Assembly: GCA_017501885.1 (NCBI GenBank)
Contig: JAFVWA010000139.1
Location: 1-41,644 of the forward strand
Direction of reading: 5' to 3'
Source: Clostridia bacterium
GTDB lineage: Bacteria > Bacillota > Clostridia > Christensenellales > Borkfalkiaceae
Length of the DNA stretch: 41,644 bases
In this document: piece by piece, positions 9,009-16,326 of the stretch
Position numbering within the stretch: the first letter of the stretch is position 1
Layout: the number at the start of each line of letters is the position of its first letter
Made by a program: the position numbers and the translations under genes
The notes under the pieces: generated by a model
Told to the model about the DNA's origin: nothing
Databases searched by the model: none
What the model saw: the letters and a program-made list of their open reading frames with translations, nothing else

Positions 9009-9038
9009 TCGCGTAAATTGTCGAAGAAATTTACGCGA
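9009..9038. repeat. 11-bp hairpin with conserved GTCGAAGA loop, copy 1
   Basis: Perfect stem TCGCGTAAATT/AATTTACGCGA around the loop GTCGAAGA, followed by AAGAGGAG. The same loop and same stem length recur at 9289-9318 with a different stem. It lies between the MGMT gene and tRNA-Pro. Confidence 0.8.
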
Positions 9039-9063
9039 AAGAGGAGTGGTTTGTCGGTAGAAT

Positions 9064-9089
9064 AACGAGTATATTTTAATATGCTCGTT
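9064..9089. repeat. Long hairpin upstream of tRNA-Pro
   Basis: AACGAGTATATT pairs with AATATGCTCGTT (one G-T pair) over a two-base TT gap, about 25 bp before the tRNA gene. It may be a processing or termination structure, or another member of the local palindrome collection. Confidence 0.5.
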
Positions 9090-9114
9090 AAGGCAAGGCA
9101 ACACCACGACGATA

Positions 9115-9190
9115 CGGGGTGTAGCGCAGTTGGTAGCGCGCGACGTTCGGGACGTTGAGGTCGCAAGTTCGAATCTTGTCACTCCGACCA
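9115..9190 (+). tRNA. tRNA-Pro (anticodon CGG)
   Basis: A complete 76-nt cloverleaf with encoded CCA. The acceptor CGGGGTG pairs with CACTCCG, the anticodon stem CGACG/CGTTG encloses TTCGGGA, giving anticodon CGG, and the T arm has TTCGAAT. It reads proline codon CCG. Its 3' CCA begins a 19-bp perfect hairpin. Fragments resembling its 3' half recur downstream. Confidence 0.95.
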
Positions 9191-9229
9191 AACAAAGGGG
9201 ATAGCCGTTTGGCTATCCCCTTTGTTTGG
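9188..9229 (+). terminator. 19-bp perfect hairpin after tRNA-Pro
   Basis: CCAAACAAAGGGGATAGCC pairs with its exact complement across a GTTT loop. The 5' arm includes the tRNA CCA. The 3' arm is T-rich (TTTGTTTGGTTT), so it is probably a terminator or 3' processing signal. Confidence 0.75.
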
Positions 9230-9253
9230 TTTAAGATATGAGTTGCAACTTGT

Positions 9254-9271
9254 GGTCTCGCAAGTTCCGAA
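9254..9271 (+). repeat. Short tRNA-Pro-like fragment
   Basis: The 18 bases around GGTCTCGCAAGTTCCGAA resemble the variable loop and T arm of tRNA-Pro (GGTCGCAAGTTCGAA) with two extra bases. This is weak alone, but a clearer copy lies at 9389-9485. Confidence 0.4.
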
Positions 9272-9288
9272 AGTAATAAGAATAGGGC

Positions 9289-9318
9289 TCCCAAAAATTG
9301 TCGAAGAAATTTTTGGGA
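9289..9318. repeat. 11-bp hairpin with conserved GTCGAAGA loop, copy 2
   Basis: Stem TCCCAAAAATT/AATTTTTGGGA around GTCGAAGA, followed by AGAGGAAA. Loop, stem length, terminal A-T pairs and the trailing AGAGGA match copy 1, while the middle and outer stem pairs are changed on both sides. Confidence 0.8.
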
Positions 9319-9344
9319 AGAGGAAAAGCCGACGAAAAAATCAA

Positions 9345-9366
9345 TTATCTTGCTTGCAAGATAATG
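9345..9366. repeat. 10-bp inverted repeat
   Basis: ATTATCTTGC-TT-GCAAGATAAT, a nearly continuous palindrome between the second GTCGAAGA hairpin and the decayed tRNA-Pro copy. Function is unknown. Confidence 0.5.
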
Positions 9367-9383
9367 ATAAAAAGTCGTGCTTT

Positions 9384-9485
9384 GACGAGTTGAGGTCGCA
9401 AGTTTGCTCCCTTAGCAGGGGACGGCAACCCTTTTGTCGCAGGCGACATTTCCCCTAACAGGGGAATCCCTTGTCACTCCGACCA
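9384..9485 (+). pseudogene. Decayed tRNA-Pro 3' half split by a palindromic insert
   Basis: GTTGAGGTCGCAAGTT (9389-9404) and CTTGTCACTCCGACCA (9470-9485) match the 3' half of the intact tRNA-Pro at 9115-9190. Between them, inside the T arm, sits about 60 bp made of small palindromes: CCC-TTAGCA-GGG, GTCGC-AG-GCGAC and CCCC-TAACA-GGGG. No recognisable 5' half (acceptor, D arm) is present. It is probably a non-functional tRNA remnant that took up a mobile palindromic repeat. Confidence 0.75.
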
Positions 9486-9513
9486 AAAAAAAGAGACAGC
9501 AATCGCTGTCCCT
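9483..9513 (-). terminator. Terminator of the AraC regulator
   Basis: On the minus strand AGGGACAGC-GATT-GCTGTCTCT (one mismatch) is followed by eight T residues, 7 bases after the regulator's stop codon. It fits a rho-independent terminator. Confidence 0.75.
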
Positions 9514-9519
9514 TTTAGG

Positions 9520-10296
9520 TTACTCTTTTTTTGGAGTGTAACCAAATTTCTTCTTGTATAACCTTATAAAGAAAGATAGGTTAGAAAAACCTGAATCTTC
9601 GGCAACTTCTGAAACGTTAAATTCACCACTTTGCAACTTTATCTTTGCGTTTTCTAATCGAATGTCGTTTCTGTATTCTATAGGCGAAAGCCCCGTGTGC
9701 TCGTGAAAAAGTCTTCTAAACCCAACTTCACTCATGTCGCAAAGTTCTGCGTAGTAGGATACCTTTTCGTTTTTATTATAGTTTTCAGAAATTTCAGAAA
9801 GAGCCGCTTGTAATCTTTTATATTTAGTGGGGATTTTAGAAAAACTTTGGTCGATTTTCCAAAGCAGTTCATAAAGTTTAGAACGATAATAAAAAGGGTG
9901 TCCGAAAACGTGGTTTTTGATGGGTATAAAAAAGGAGTTTATAAGTTCGCTCGTCTCAGGTAAGTTAAGGGTGGTCGGTATAGATAAATAGGCTGGCAAG
10001 TTTCCACTTTTAATATCAAACTGAACTATTTTTGTTTCGGTGTTGTCTTCTAAGTATGTAGAGTAATACACAACGTCCTTAGGCACGAAAATAATTTCGC
10101 CCGCCCCCACCGTAATGTCGCTAATCTCAGTATTTATAAAAGTGTAAGAAATTTTGCCACTAACCGTGTAAATAAAACCGTTTTTAACTCTACCGTTTCT
10201 GTAAAAATGACGGTAGTCTTTAGAACGAATAACGTTCAAAATCTCAACGTTTTGAATACTAAACTGTGGTTCTTGTAATTTATATTCGTTTCTCAT
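9520..10296 (-). CDS. AraC-family transcriptional regulator
   Basis: 258 aa. An N-terminal cupin-like sensor part (about residues 20-130) is followed by two AraC-type helix-turn-helix motifs in the last 100 residues, with MSEVGFRRLFHEHTGLSPIEYRNDIRLENAK and SEVAEDSGFSNLSFFIRLYKKKFGYTPKK-type blocks. It is divergent from the uronate operon by 199 bp, so it probably activates it in response to a uronate or oligosaccharide. The ATG at 10296 has AAAGGA about 9 bases before it; the longer frame from 10335 has no such site. Confidence 0.9.
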   Translation of the reverse strand: MRNEYKLQEPQFSIQNVEILNVIRSKDYRHFYRNGRVKNGFIYTVSGKISYTFINTEISDITVGAGEIIFVPKDVVYYSTYLEDNTETKIVQFDIKSGNLPAYLSIPTTLNLPETSELINSFFIPIKNHVFGHPFYYRSKLYELLWKIDQSFSKIPTKYKRLQAALSEISENYNKNEKVSYYAELCDMSEVGFRRLFHEHTGLSPIEYRNDIRLENAKIKLQSGEFNVSEVAEDSGFSNLSFFIRLYKKKFGYTPKKE

Positions 10297-10389
10297 AAAT
10301 ATTTCCTTTGAAAAAAGTTTATCATAGCAAGGCAACTATGTCAATACCAAAAGTGAGCGAATAGTGTTAAAAATTATCGTGTAAACCCG

Positions 10390-10418
10390 TTGAAAAGCAC
10401 AGTTCTTTGTGATATACT
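10390..10418 (+). promoter_or_regulatory. Promoter of the uronate operon
   Basis: TTGAAA at 10390-10395 and TATACT at 10413-10418 with a 17-bp spacer. Downstream, an inverted repeat AAAATAAC/GTTATTTT (10431-10438 and 10463-10470) lies in the leader and could be an operator or leader hairpin. Confidence 0.65.
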
Positions 10419-10495
10419 TAAAGTAGTTATAAAATAACGCGGATTATTCGAATAGAAAAAGTGTTATTTTTAATCAGGATAGAGAAGGTGAGATT

Positions 10496-11800
10496 TTGGA
10501 TAAAAACTTTTTACTAAAAACAAAAACGGCAAGAAAACTTTATAACCAATTTGCAAAAGACTTGCCTATTATCGACTTTCACAATCATTTAAGCGTAAGC
10601 GATTATCAAAGCGATAGAAAGTTTAGTGATATTACAGACGTTTGGATTAAAAGCGATCCGTATAAGCACCGTCTAATGCGAATTTGCGGAATAGACGAGC
10701 ATTATATAACGGGCGACGCAACGGCTTATGAAAAATTCCAAAAGTATTGTGAGATTTTTCCAATGCTTGCAGGTAACCCCGTATACGACTGGTCAAGAAT
10801 GGAACTTTCCTTTATCTTTGGAATAACCGACGAGATAAACGTTAAAAAGGCAAAAACCATTTTTGATAAAGCAAACGCGCTTTTGAAAACTCCCGAGTTT
10901 TCGCATAACGGAATTTTATCAAAATTTAACGTTCGCTATCAATCTCCCGTAGCAACCATTACCGAAGATTTAAGCGGTTTTAGTAAAAATATGGCTCCAT
11001 CTCTTAGAGCCGACCAACTTTTAGCACCAACGGATAATCTTAAAAAAGAGCTTGAAAGTCAAACGGGAATATCGACATCTGACAAGCAAGGCTTTATGAA
11101 AGCCATTGCCGCAAAACTTCAAGAGTTTGATAAGGCAGGCTGTAAGTTTGCTGACCACGCTTTAGACGCAGGGTTTTTTGAACAAAGCGACGCAAAAGAA
11201 AAGGTAGAACTTCTTACCGAACTTGGAACGCAATACGCAAAACTTGGTTGGACGCTTTTATTACATATTGACGCGAAGCGTTCGACAAGTCAAAGATTAT
11301 TAGAACTTGCAGGGCCTGCGGGCGGATATGCTTGCGTAGGCGGAAACTTCAACATATCAGCCGTGTGCGACCTTTTGGGACAAATGGAAAAACAAGGTGG
11401 ACTTCCCGACACGATAATCTTCCCTCTAAACCTAAGCGACCAAGCCCCGCTTGCCGTTATGCAAGGCTCGTTCTCTCAAGACGGAATTGCAAGTAAAGTT
11501 CAGTTAGGGCCTGCTTGGTGGTGGTGTGACCATGAAATGGGCATTACAAACACTCTAAAAGCCATATCGAACTTTGGCGTTTTGTCACAGTTTATAGGAA
11601 TGACCACCGATAGCAGAAGCGTTTTATCATTCATGCGCCACGATTATTTTAGAAGAATACTTTGTTCTTGGCTTGACGAACAAAACGTTAAATGCGAATG
11701 GGGGTTAAGCGTAGAAGCACTTGGCGAAATAGTTAAAAAGATAAGTTATCAAAACGCGTTAGAAAAAATAAACAAACAACCAAAAAAGGAAGGAAAATAA
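10496..11800 (+). CDS. uxaC: Glucuronate (uronate) isomerase
   Basis: 434 aa. It converts D-glucuronate to D-fructuronate (or galacturonate to tagaturonate), the first step of hexuronate breakdown. The metal motif DFHNHL is near residue 28, and the C-terminal part holds AWWWCDHEMGI and TTDSRSVLSFMRHDYFRR-type blocks typical of UxaC. It starts with TTG at 10496, preceded by AGAAGGTGAG. It is the first gene of a five-gene operon; the SDR gene starts 1 base after its stop. Usual UxaC length is about 470 aa, so this is slightly short. Confidence 0.92.
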   Translation: MDKNFLLKTKTARKLYNQFAKDLPIIDFHNHLSVSDYQSDRKFSDITDVWIKSDPYKHRLMRICGIDEHYITGDATAYEKFQKYCEIFPMLAGNPVYDWSRMELSFIFGITDEINVKKAKTIFDKANALLKTPEFSHNGILSKFNVRYQSPVATITEDLSGFSKNMAPSLRADQLLAPTDNLKKELESQTGISTSDKQGFMKAIAAKLQEFDKAGCKFADHALDAGFFEQSDAKEKVELLTELGTQYAKLGWTLLLHIDAKRSTSQRLLELAGPAGGYACVGGNFNISAVCDLLGQMEKQGGLPDTIIFPLNLSDQAPLAVMQGSFSQDGIASKVQLGPAWWWCDHEMGITNTLKAISNFGVLSQFIGMTTDSRSVLSFMRHDYFRRILCSWLDEQNVKCEWGLSVEALGEIVKKISYQNALEKINKQPKKEGK

Positions 11801-11801
11801 A

Positions 11802-12647
11802 ATGGGAATTTTTGAAAATAAAGTAGCAGTAGTAACAGGCGCAGGCGGAACTCTTTGCTCTGAAATAGCAAGAGAACTTGCAAAAGAAGGCGCAAAGGTA
11901 TTTTTGGTAGGCAGAACGGAAGATAAACTCGTTAAAGTTGCCGACCAAATAAAAGCAAACGGCGGTTGGGCAAAGACCTACGCAGCAGATGTTACCGACA
12001 AAAACGCGATAGCAGAACTTGCAAAATTCGTTGAGCAAACAGCAGGTCCATGTAATTTCCTTGTAAACGGCGCAGGCGGAAACAACCAAAAAGCAATGCC
12101 ATCTATCACAAAATTCGACATGGCTGAACTTGACGGAACCCTTCCCGAAGGCGTTAAAGGTTTATACGATATAGATATGGACGCGTTTGAAAGCGTTCTT
12201 AAAATAAACACTATGGGAACAGTAATTCCCACCATGGAATTTGCGAAACAAATGGCTAAGAACGGTGGCGGAAGCGTTATAAACTTTGCTTCAATGAACA
12301 GTTACTGTCCGTTAACACGTTGTTTTGCTTATGCAATGAGTAAAGCCGCAATATCAAACCTTACACAGTCTTTCGCAGCATATTACGCACCTGCAAAGGT
12401 AAGAATAAACGCAATTGCGCCTGGCTTTATGGTAAACGAACGTAGCAAAAACTATCTCGGCACGGTAGAAGACGGACTTACTGCAAGGGGACAAAGCGTT
12501 ATTTCACATACCCCAATGGGCAGATTCGGTCAAGCCGAAGACCTTGTTGGCTGTGCAAAATGGCTACTTAACGAAGAGGCTTCTTCTTTCGTAACGGGAA
12601 TAACCATTCCTGTAGACGGCGGTTTCTTAACCTTAGGTGGCGTATAA
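11802..12647 (+). CDS. SDR-type D-fructuronate reductase (mannonate oxidoreductase)
   Basis: 281 aa classical short-chain dehydrogenase. The NAD(P) motif TGAGGTLCSEIA is at about residues 12-23, NGAGGNN at about 90, and the catalytic set includes Ser in NFASMNSY and YAMSK (Tyr and Lys). The C-terminus ends VDGGFLTLGGV. Between a uronate isomerase and mannonate dehydratase the expected reaction is fructuronate plus NAD(P)H to D-mannonate, as in Bacillus-type SDR mannonate oxidoreductases, which replace the unrelated Enterobacterial UxuB. AAGGAAGG precedes the ATG. Confidence 0.88.
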   Translation: MGIFENKVAVVTGAGGTLCSEIARELAKEGAKVFLVGRTEDKLVKVADQIKANGGWAKTYAADVTDKNAIAELAKFVEQTAGPCNFLVNGAGGNNQKAMPSITKFDMAELDGTLPEGVKGLYDIDMDAFESVLKINTMGTVIPTMEFAKQMAKNGGGSVINFASMNSYCPLTRCFAYAMSKAAISNLTQSFAAYYAPAKVRINAIAPGFMVNERSKNYLGTVEDGLTARGQSVISHTPMGRFGQAEDLVGCAKWLLNEEASSFVTGITIPVDGGFLTLGGV

Positions 12648-12679
12648 AAACCTACGGGCGATAGTCCCAAGGAGTAATT

Positions 12680-13633
12680 ATGATTTTAACAGATTATTTT
12701 AGAAGCACTCACGACGCAACGTGGGATTTTGCCCTTCAATCGGGCGTGGATAAAGGCGTTATAAGACTTCCTGAAGATTCTTCGTTTGATATAACCGACT
12801 ATTCGCATTGGAGACAAGTTCACAAAAGGTTTACCGATTACGGTATAACACCCCTTTTGATAGAGCCAATGCCAAACGAACTTCACGACCATATAAAAGC
12901 AGGGGATTCTAAGAGAGACGAGTGTATAGAAAAAGTTATAAAGATGTTCCCTATCATGCAAGAACTTGGTATAGAAGGAATTTGCTTTAACTTTATGGCG
13001 CACATCGGTTGGCTTAGAACTTCAAGCACCTTCCCAGAACGTGGCGGAGCAAAGGTTACCGAGTTTAGCATGAAAGATTTTACGCCAACGGGCGCTAAAA
13101 TCACCGCAAAGGAACTTTGGAATAACTACGAATACTTTATAAAAGCCGTAATTCCACACGCTGAAAAATACGGAATAAAACTTGCACTTCATCCAGACGA
13201 TCCACCCGTTCCAAACTTGGGCGACGTTGAAAGAATAATGATTTCAAGAGAAAACATTAGAAAGGCAATAAACGACGTTGTTAAAAGCGATAATTTAGGG
13301 CTTTGCATGTGTCAAGCAAACTTTTATATAATGGGCGAAGACTTACAAAGCGTTATAGAAGAATTTGCAAAAAAGATATTCTTCGTTCATTTTAGAAATA
13401 CCACGAGAACGCCTAACGGTTTTAGAGAAACCTTCCACGACAACGGCGATATCGATATGGCAAAGTTAATGCAAATTTATATAAAGAACGGCGTTGACGT
13501 TCCAATAAGAGTCGACCACGTGCCAACCTATGCAGGGGAAAAATCTCAGGTGGCAGGCTACGACGCTATGGGAAGACTGTTTGCAATAGGTTATTTAAAA
13601 GGCATTTTGCAAGCATGCGAACTACAAAAATAG
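12680..13633 (+). CDS. uxuA: Mannonate dehydratase
   Basis: 317 aa, xylose-isomerase-like TIM barrel. It dehydrates D-mannonate to 2-keto-3-deoxygluconate. Family blocks are ALHPDDPPVP at about 172, the metal-site stretches LCMCQANF and FFVHFRN, FRETFHDNGDIDMA, and VDHVPTYAGE near the C-terminus. It is somewhat shorter than the usual 340-390 aa. CAAGGAG lies 8 bases before the ATG. No kdgK or kdgA is in the window, so the last steps must be elsewhere or done by the RraA-family protein at the operon end. Confidence 0.93.
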   Translation: MILTDYFRSTHDATWDFALQSGVDKGVIRLPEDSSFDITDYSHWRQVHKRFTDYGITPLLIEPMPNELHDHIKAGDSKRDECIEKVIKMFPIMQELGIEGICFNFMAHIGWLRTSSTFPERGGAKVTEFSMKDFTPTGAKITAKELWNNYEYFIKAVIPHAEKYGIKLALHPDDPPVPNLGDVERIMISRENIRKAINDVVKSDNLGLCMCQANFYIMGEDLQSVIEEFAKKIFFVHFRNTTRTPNGFRETFHDNGDIDMAKLMQIYIKNGVDVPIRVDHVPTYAGEKSQVAGYDAMGRLFAIGYLKGILQACELQK

Positions 13634-13648
13634 TAAGGGAGAAAAGTT

Positions 13649-15157
13649 ATGATTAAAATAGGAAGTCAAACTATCAAAAAGCAAGAAAACTTCTGGAACC
13701 ACGCGCACTTTCATCCCACCGATGCAATTGAAGACGCATGGGGCAAAAAACTTATAGACAAGTATTCAGCAGACGGTGCTGTAAAAATGATTCGTTTTTA
13801 CACCATGTTTGAAGATATCGTATATCTTGGCGATAACGGTGAATTGCTATACGATTTCCGTATAAACGATTTAAGAATGGACTACCTTATCGAAAAGGGT
13901 TTTGACATTCTTTGCACCTACTGCTATATTCCAGACGCTATTGCAGAACGCCCAATGTCATATTACCTTGCAAAAGGCAAAGTAAGATATAAGAATAAAG
14001 CGATAAACCTTTCCACCCCAACGAGTTATGAAAAATGGGAAGAAATTTGCTTGGCGTATACCAAGCACCTAACCGAAAGATATGGGGAAGAAAGGGTTAG
14101 TAAGTGGTTCTTCCAATGTTATAACGAACCAGATTGTTCAAGTTTTTTCTTGGGTGACTTAGAACCGGACGACGATTGGCGTTATACAAAAGAAAGGTCG
14201 GCAGAAAGAGCAAGCCACTACAATAAATTGTATTTTGGTTTTGAACGCGCTATAAAGAGCGTGTGCAAAGACTATCAAGTAGGTGGTTGCGCTTTGGCGG
14301 GCGAACTAAATTTCTTTAGAAATTGGTTAGATTTTGTAAAAGAGAATAAGCTTGGCTTAGACTTCATTTCAATACATACCTACGGCACAGGACCAAAGCC
14401 ATTAAACGAAGGCACGGGCAGGGTAGACGTAATGAATACCATAAACGTATACGACAGCCGTTTTGAAGTTATCAAGGAAAAAGGGCTTGAAGACGTTCCA
14501 CTAATCGTAGACGAATGGGGCGCAGGCACCGAAGGTGTTCGCTCTGTTACAGAATGCCCAAAACTCATTTATAGAGAAAACGAATGGTTTTCGTCTTACT
14601 ACGTAAAACTTATTTACGAACACATAAACCGTGGCAATAAGTTAAGACGCATGCTCATATGCTTATCTGGTCAAGATAGACAAAAGTTCGATTTTTCAGG
14701 GAACAGAACTTTCCTGACTAAAAACTTCATAAACAAGCCAATTTACAATGCGTATATCTTGGCAAGCAAACTCGGTGAAAACTTGCTTTCGTTTGAAACG
14801 GAAAACAAGTATATCTCAATGATTCCTACAAAGCTTGACAACGGCGATTACTCTGTATTGTTTACTTATTCCGAACAATATTTTGACGAAAACCTTGAAG
14901 ACAAAACCGAAACCCTTGCCTTTGAAGAAGATATTACAGGCAAAAATGTTACCGTTTGGTGTATTGATAGAAGTCATTCCAACGCTTGCAGATTATTCCA
15001 AAAAAATGGTTGGGATTATGAATTGACCAAAGAACAATTAGAAATTTTAAGAGAAGAAGGCAGATTAAAACCCGTTCAGCAATTCGTTGCAAAGGGCAAG
15101 TCGTTTGATTTAACGCTTACTGCAAACGGCTCTTACTTAGTAACCATCGAGAAATAA
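13649..15157 (+). CDS. GH39-like glycoside hydrolase (beta-xylosidase / iduronidase type)
   Basis: 502 aa with no signal peptide, so cytoplasmic. GH39 includes beta-xylosidases and alpha-L-iduronidases. The likely acid/base is Glu160 in CYNEPD and the nucleophile Glu289 in LIVDEWG, both in the positions expected of clan GH-A. A C-terminal beta-rich part begins near residue 400. Fourth gene of the uronate operon, so it may release a uronic acid or remove xylose from an oligosaccharide. The substrate cannot be read from the sequence. Confidence 0.8.
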   Translation: MIKIGSQTIKKQENFWNHAHFHPTDAIEDAWGKKLIDKYSADGAVKMIRFYTMFEDIVYLGDNGELLYDFRINDLRMDYLIEKGFDILCTYCYIPDAIAERPMSYYLAKGKVRYKNKAINLSTPTSYEKWEEICLAYTKHLTERYGEERVSKWFFQCYNEPDCSSFFLGDLEPDDDWRYTKERSAERASHYNKLYFGFERAIKSVCKDYQVGGCALAGELNFFRNWLDFVKENKLGLDFISIHTYGTGPKPLNEGTGRVDVMNTINVYDSRFEVIKEKGLEDVPLIVDEWGAGTEGVRSVTECPKLIYRENEWFSSYYVKLIYEHINRGNKLRRMLICLSGQDRQKFDFSGNRTFLTKNFINKPIYNAYILASKLGENLLSFETENKYISMIPTKLDNGDYSVLFTYSEQYFDENLEDKTETLAFEEDITGKNVTVWCIDRSHSNACRLFQKNGWDYELTKEQLEILREEGRLKPVQQFVAKGKSFDLTLTANGSYLVTIEK

Positions 15158-15169
15158 GGAGAAAGGAAA

Positions 15170-16072
15170 ATGAAATTTAACGATAGAGAAACAATCATTC
15201 AGTTAACACCTCTTTGGAAGGGCGAAAGATTCCCCGACGGAAGACCAAAAGTTCCACAAAAGTATCTCGATATTATGAGAACTATGACCTTAGAAGAACT
15301 TTGGAAGCCCATTTACTTAAAAGGCTATGAATCTCAGTTTGAAGGCGACCTTAAAACCCTTCACGACGACGGCAGAAAGCTTATCGGTAGAGCGGTAACG
15401 GCAACTTACGTTCCCACTCGTCCCGACCTTTTAGACGTTGCTTTTGACGTTGGTAGAAAGGAAGGAAGACAAGGCAACTTCAACCAATGGGTAATAGACA
15501 ACTTAGTTGAAGGCAACGTAGTAGTCGTTGATATGTATGACAAAATTTATAAGGGAACCTACCTTGGAGGAAACTTAACCACAGCAATTAAAAAGCGCAC
15601 AAAAACTGGTGGCGGTGTAATTTGGGGTGGTATTCGTGACGTTGAACAAATGAAACAAGTTCCAGACGTTCAAGTTTACTATCGTGGTATAGACCCAACC
15701 CCTATTCGTGAATTTGTTATAAAAGACTATAACGATATAACTCGTATAGGCAAGGCAACCGTTCTTCCAGGCGACATCGTTTACGGCGCAGGCGGCGGCG
15801 TGTTATTTATCCCTGCTCACCTTGTTCAAGAAGTTGTTGAAGGCGCTGCAAAAACGCACGTAAAAGACGATTTTGGTTTTGAAATGATTTCACAAGGCAA
15901 GTTCACGACCGCGCAAATTGACCGTGCTACGTGGACGGAAGAAATGCTCGATATGTTGGTTGATTGGATAAACAAAACCCCCGAAGCCGAAAAGTATCGC
16001 GACCTTGACTGGTCTGAAGAATACGATAAGGCTCGTAATGGGGATCCAAACGATACTCAAACCATGCTCTAA
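15170..16072 (+). CDS. RraA-family protein (possible pyruvate aldolase)
   Basis: 300 aa, longer than plain RraA (about 160-230 aa). The family includes RNase E regulators and class II aldolases acting on 4-hydroxy-4-methyl-2-oxoglutarate. The signature block GGVIWGGIRDVEQM contains Arg156 and Asp157, the positions that hold pyruvate and metal in the aldolases. Last gene of the uronate operon, 12 bases after the GH39 gene with AAGGAG upstream. An aldolase or related role on the pathway's 2-keto acid is plausible but inferred; an unrelated sugar-acid role is possible. Confidence 0.78.
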   Translation: MKFNDRETIIQLTPLWKGERFPDGRPKVPQKYLDIMRTMTLEELWKPIYLKGYESQFEGDLKTLHDDGRKLIGRAVTATYVPTRPDLLDVAFDVGRKEGRQGNFNQWVIDNLVEGNVVVVDMYDKIYKGTYLGGNLTTAIKKRTKTGGGVIWGGIRDVEQMKQVPDVQVYYRGIDPTPIREFVIKDYNDITRIGKATVLPGDIVYGAGGGVLFIPAHLVQEVVEGAAKTHVKDDFGFEMISQGKFTTAQIDRATWTEEMLDMLVDWINKTPEAEKYRDLDWSEEYDKARNGDPNDTQTML

Positions 16073-16085
16073 AAGAAGTATATTA

Positions 16086-16122
16086 AAGGGGAAAACTCTT
16101 TTCCGAAGTCGTTTTCCCCCTT
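16086..16122 (+). terminator. Hairpin at the end of the uronate operon
   Basis: AAGGGGAAAAC pairs with GTTTTCCCCCTT (one bulged C) 14 bases after the RraA-family stop. There is no good T run, so it may be an RNA 3' stabiliser. Further terminator-like hairpins follow. Confidence 0.5.
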
Positions 16123-16127
16123 AAAAA

Positions 16128-16280
16128 TCCCCTTTTCACAAACTCCTCAAAACCCCTTTGTCCCCTTAATCTTTAAGGGGATTTTGTTTTTGCAAAAGAG
16201 CCTAGCCACACTCGTTTCTAAACCCTTTTCACAAATTCATCTAAATCTCATTATCCCCTTAGTCTTTAAGGGGATTTTTG
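16128..16280. repeat. Imperfect direct repeat, 93-bp period, each with a CCCCTTA hairpin
   Basis: Two copies (about 16128-16190 and 16221-16280) each begin CCTTTTCACAAA and end with a hairpin: CCCCTTAA-TCT-TTAAGGGG then ATTTTG, and CCCCTTAG-TCT-TTAAGGGG then ATTTTTG. The middles diverge. The hairpins with T runs could end plus-strand transcription from the uronate operon. No open frame of note is present between 16073 and 16326. Confidence 0.75.
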
Positions 16281-16285
16281 TTAAA

Positions 16286-16316
16286 AAGCCCTGCTTGGCA
16301 ACGCCAAGCAGGGCTT
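16286..16316 (-). terminator. Terminator of the serpin gene
   Basis: A 14-bp perfect stem AAGCCCTGCTTGGC/GCCAAGCAGGGCTT with an AAC loop, 10 bases past the serpin stop. On the minus strand it is followed by a short T run. Confidence 0.75.
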
Positions 16317-16326
16317 AATTATTAAG

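Noticed and set aside
8994..9458. Open frames over tRNA-Pro and its flanking repeats
   Set aside because: They coincide with the tRNA gene and hairpin repeats on either strand and lack sites.
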